A stretch of 7,091 nucleotides of DNA from Pseudomonadota bacterium (GTDB taxonomy: Bacteria; Pseudomonadota; Gammaproteobacteria; Burkholderiales; Burkholderiaceae). A program made the translations under genes and the position numbers. The notes under the pieces were generated by a model. It had not been told where the DNA came from and searched no databases. It saw only the letters and a list, made by a program, of their open reading frames with translations. How positions within the stretch are numbered: the stretch's first letter is position 1; each line of letters begins with the position of its first letter. The stretch spans positions 1 to 7,091 of the forward strand of contig CAUJJP010000133.1 of the NCBI GenBank assembly GCA_963205525.1, read 5' to 3'. This document shows positions 6,599 through 7,091 of this stretch, one piece after another.

Positions 6599-7091
6599 AT
6601 GCCGAACGACCAGGCTCCCGCCATGCCGCCCACCGGTCTTCCCGCCGGCCTTCCCGCCGGGGCCTTGGGCGAGGAGCCGATGCTGCGCGTGCGTGGCGCG
6701 CGCACGCACAACCTGAAGAACGTCGACCTCGACATCCCCAAGCACGCGCTGGTGGTGATCACCGGGCTGTCGGGGTCGGGCAAGTCCAGCCTCGCCTTCG
6801 ACACCTTGTACGCCGAGGGCCAGCGGCGCTACGTGGAGAGCCTGTCAGCCTACGCGCGCCAGTTCCTGCAGCTGATGGACAAGCCCGACGTCGACGTGAT
6901 CGAGGGTCTGAGCCCGGCGATCAGCATCGAGCAGAAGGCGACCAGCCACAACCCGCGCTCCACCGTCGGCACGGTGACCGAGATCCACGACTACCTGCGC
7001 CTGCTGTACGCGCGCGCCGGCACCCCGTTCTGCCCCGACCACGGCCTGGCGCTGCGCGCGCAGAGCGTGAGCCAGATGGTGGACGCCATCC
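6599..7091 (+). CDS. uvrA: Excinuclease ABC subunit A, N-terminal part (runs off window)
   Basis: UvrA is the damage-recognition ATPase that, with UvrB, starts nucleotide excision repair in the cytoplasm. The visible 164 residues include [18 protein letters not shown], the first Walker A GLSGSGKS (56-63, K62), then [24 protein letters not shown] and [24 protein letters not shown], all diagnostic for UvrA. The frame is open at the right edge; the full protein is usually about 940-1000 residues. The start is uncertain. ATG 6599 adds a 27-residue, low-complexity Pro/Gly/Ala leader of the kind often seen in Burkholderiales UvrA. ATG 6623 is possible. ATG 6680 matches the E. coli N-terminus and has GAGGAG only three bases upstream. 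A -10-like element at 6570-6575 fits ATG 6599. Identification is certain; only the start is in doubt. Confidence 0.96.
   Translation, partial: MPNDQAPAMPPTGLPAGLPAGALGEEPMLRVRGARTHNLKNVDLDIPKHALVVITGLSGSGKSSLAFDTLYAEGQRRYVESLSAYARQFLQLMDKPDVDVIEGLSPAISIEQKATSHNPRSTVGTVTEIHDYLRLLYARAGTPFCPDHGLALRAQSVSQMVDAI
6638..6661 (+). repeat. 12-bp tandem duplication in the uvrA 5' end
   Basis: cttcccgccggc is followed directly by cttcccgccggg, encoding the duplicated LPAG of the UvrA leader peptide. It lies upstream of the conserved UvrA core, consistent with weak constraint there, or with this part being untranslated if ATG 6680 is the true start. Confidence 0.7.

Noticed and set aside
6560..6600. SOS (LexA) box upstream of uvrA
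   Set aside because: A CTGT occurs at 6565-6568, but no ACAG lies at the required 8-base spacing, so there is no support for a canonical box.
4171..6804. 877-codon open frame on the minus strand across ssb, recQ and uvrA
   Set aside because: It runs antisense to recQ and out of frame through the ssb coding region, has low-complexity composition, and overlaps three well-supported genes. It is explained by codon-position GC bias.

Overview
The window is very GC-rich throughout. It looks like chromosome from a betaproteobacterium, probably order Burkholderiales. The basis is the close match of the visible UvrA N-terminus, SSB and RecQ to what I remember of that group; no search was run. No mobile element, CRISPR array, tRNA or rRNA gene is visible. 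Coding density is high, and no gene-free stretch exceeds about 130 bases.

Left half (1-3961, minus strand): a two-gene efflux operon. It is transcribed from a promoter at about 3961-3933. The periplasmic adaptor (MFP) gene comes first and the RND inner-membrane permease gene second, with a 35-base gap. The permease runs off the left edge; 932 of its residues are visible. The promoter has a near-consensus -35, a 17-base spacer and a recognisable -10. A 16-base palindrome (ATACCC-N4-GGGTAT) fills most of the spacer and overlaps the -35. This arrangement suggests a repressor-controlled pump, and the palindrome resembles operators of the CsoR/CstR family, which sense copper or persulfide. That link is inference.

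Middle and right (4002-7091): a DNA-maintenance cluster. ssb (minus strand) is divergent from recQ (plus strand), across 73 bases that appear to hold two overlapping promoters. uvrA follows recQ on the plus strand and runs off the right edge. SSB ends in the acidic DDDVPF tip, which in characterised bacteria docks RecQ and other repair proteins, so the divergent pair encodes physical partners. A perfect 9-bp hairpin follows ssb and separates it from the pump operon. A 13-bp tandem repeat containing a strong inverted repeat lies between recQ and uvrA.

The most interesting points are the operator-like palindrome before an RND pump of unknown substrate, the pump's enlarged second periplasmic loop, the probably leaderless GTG start of recQ, and a 9-base match between the ssb ribosome-binding region and one arm of its own terminator hairpin. 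I see nothing that amounts to a clearly new multi-gene system.
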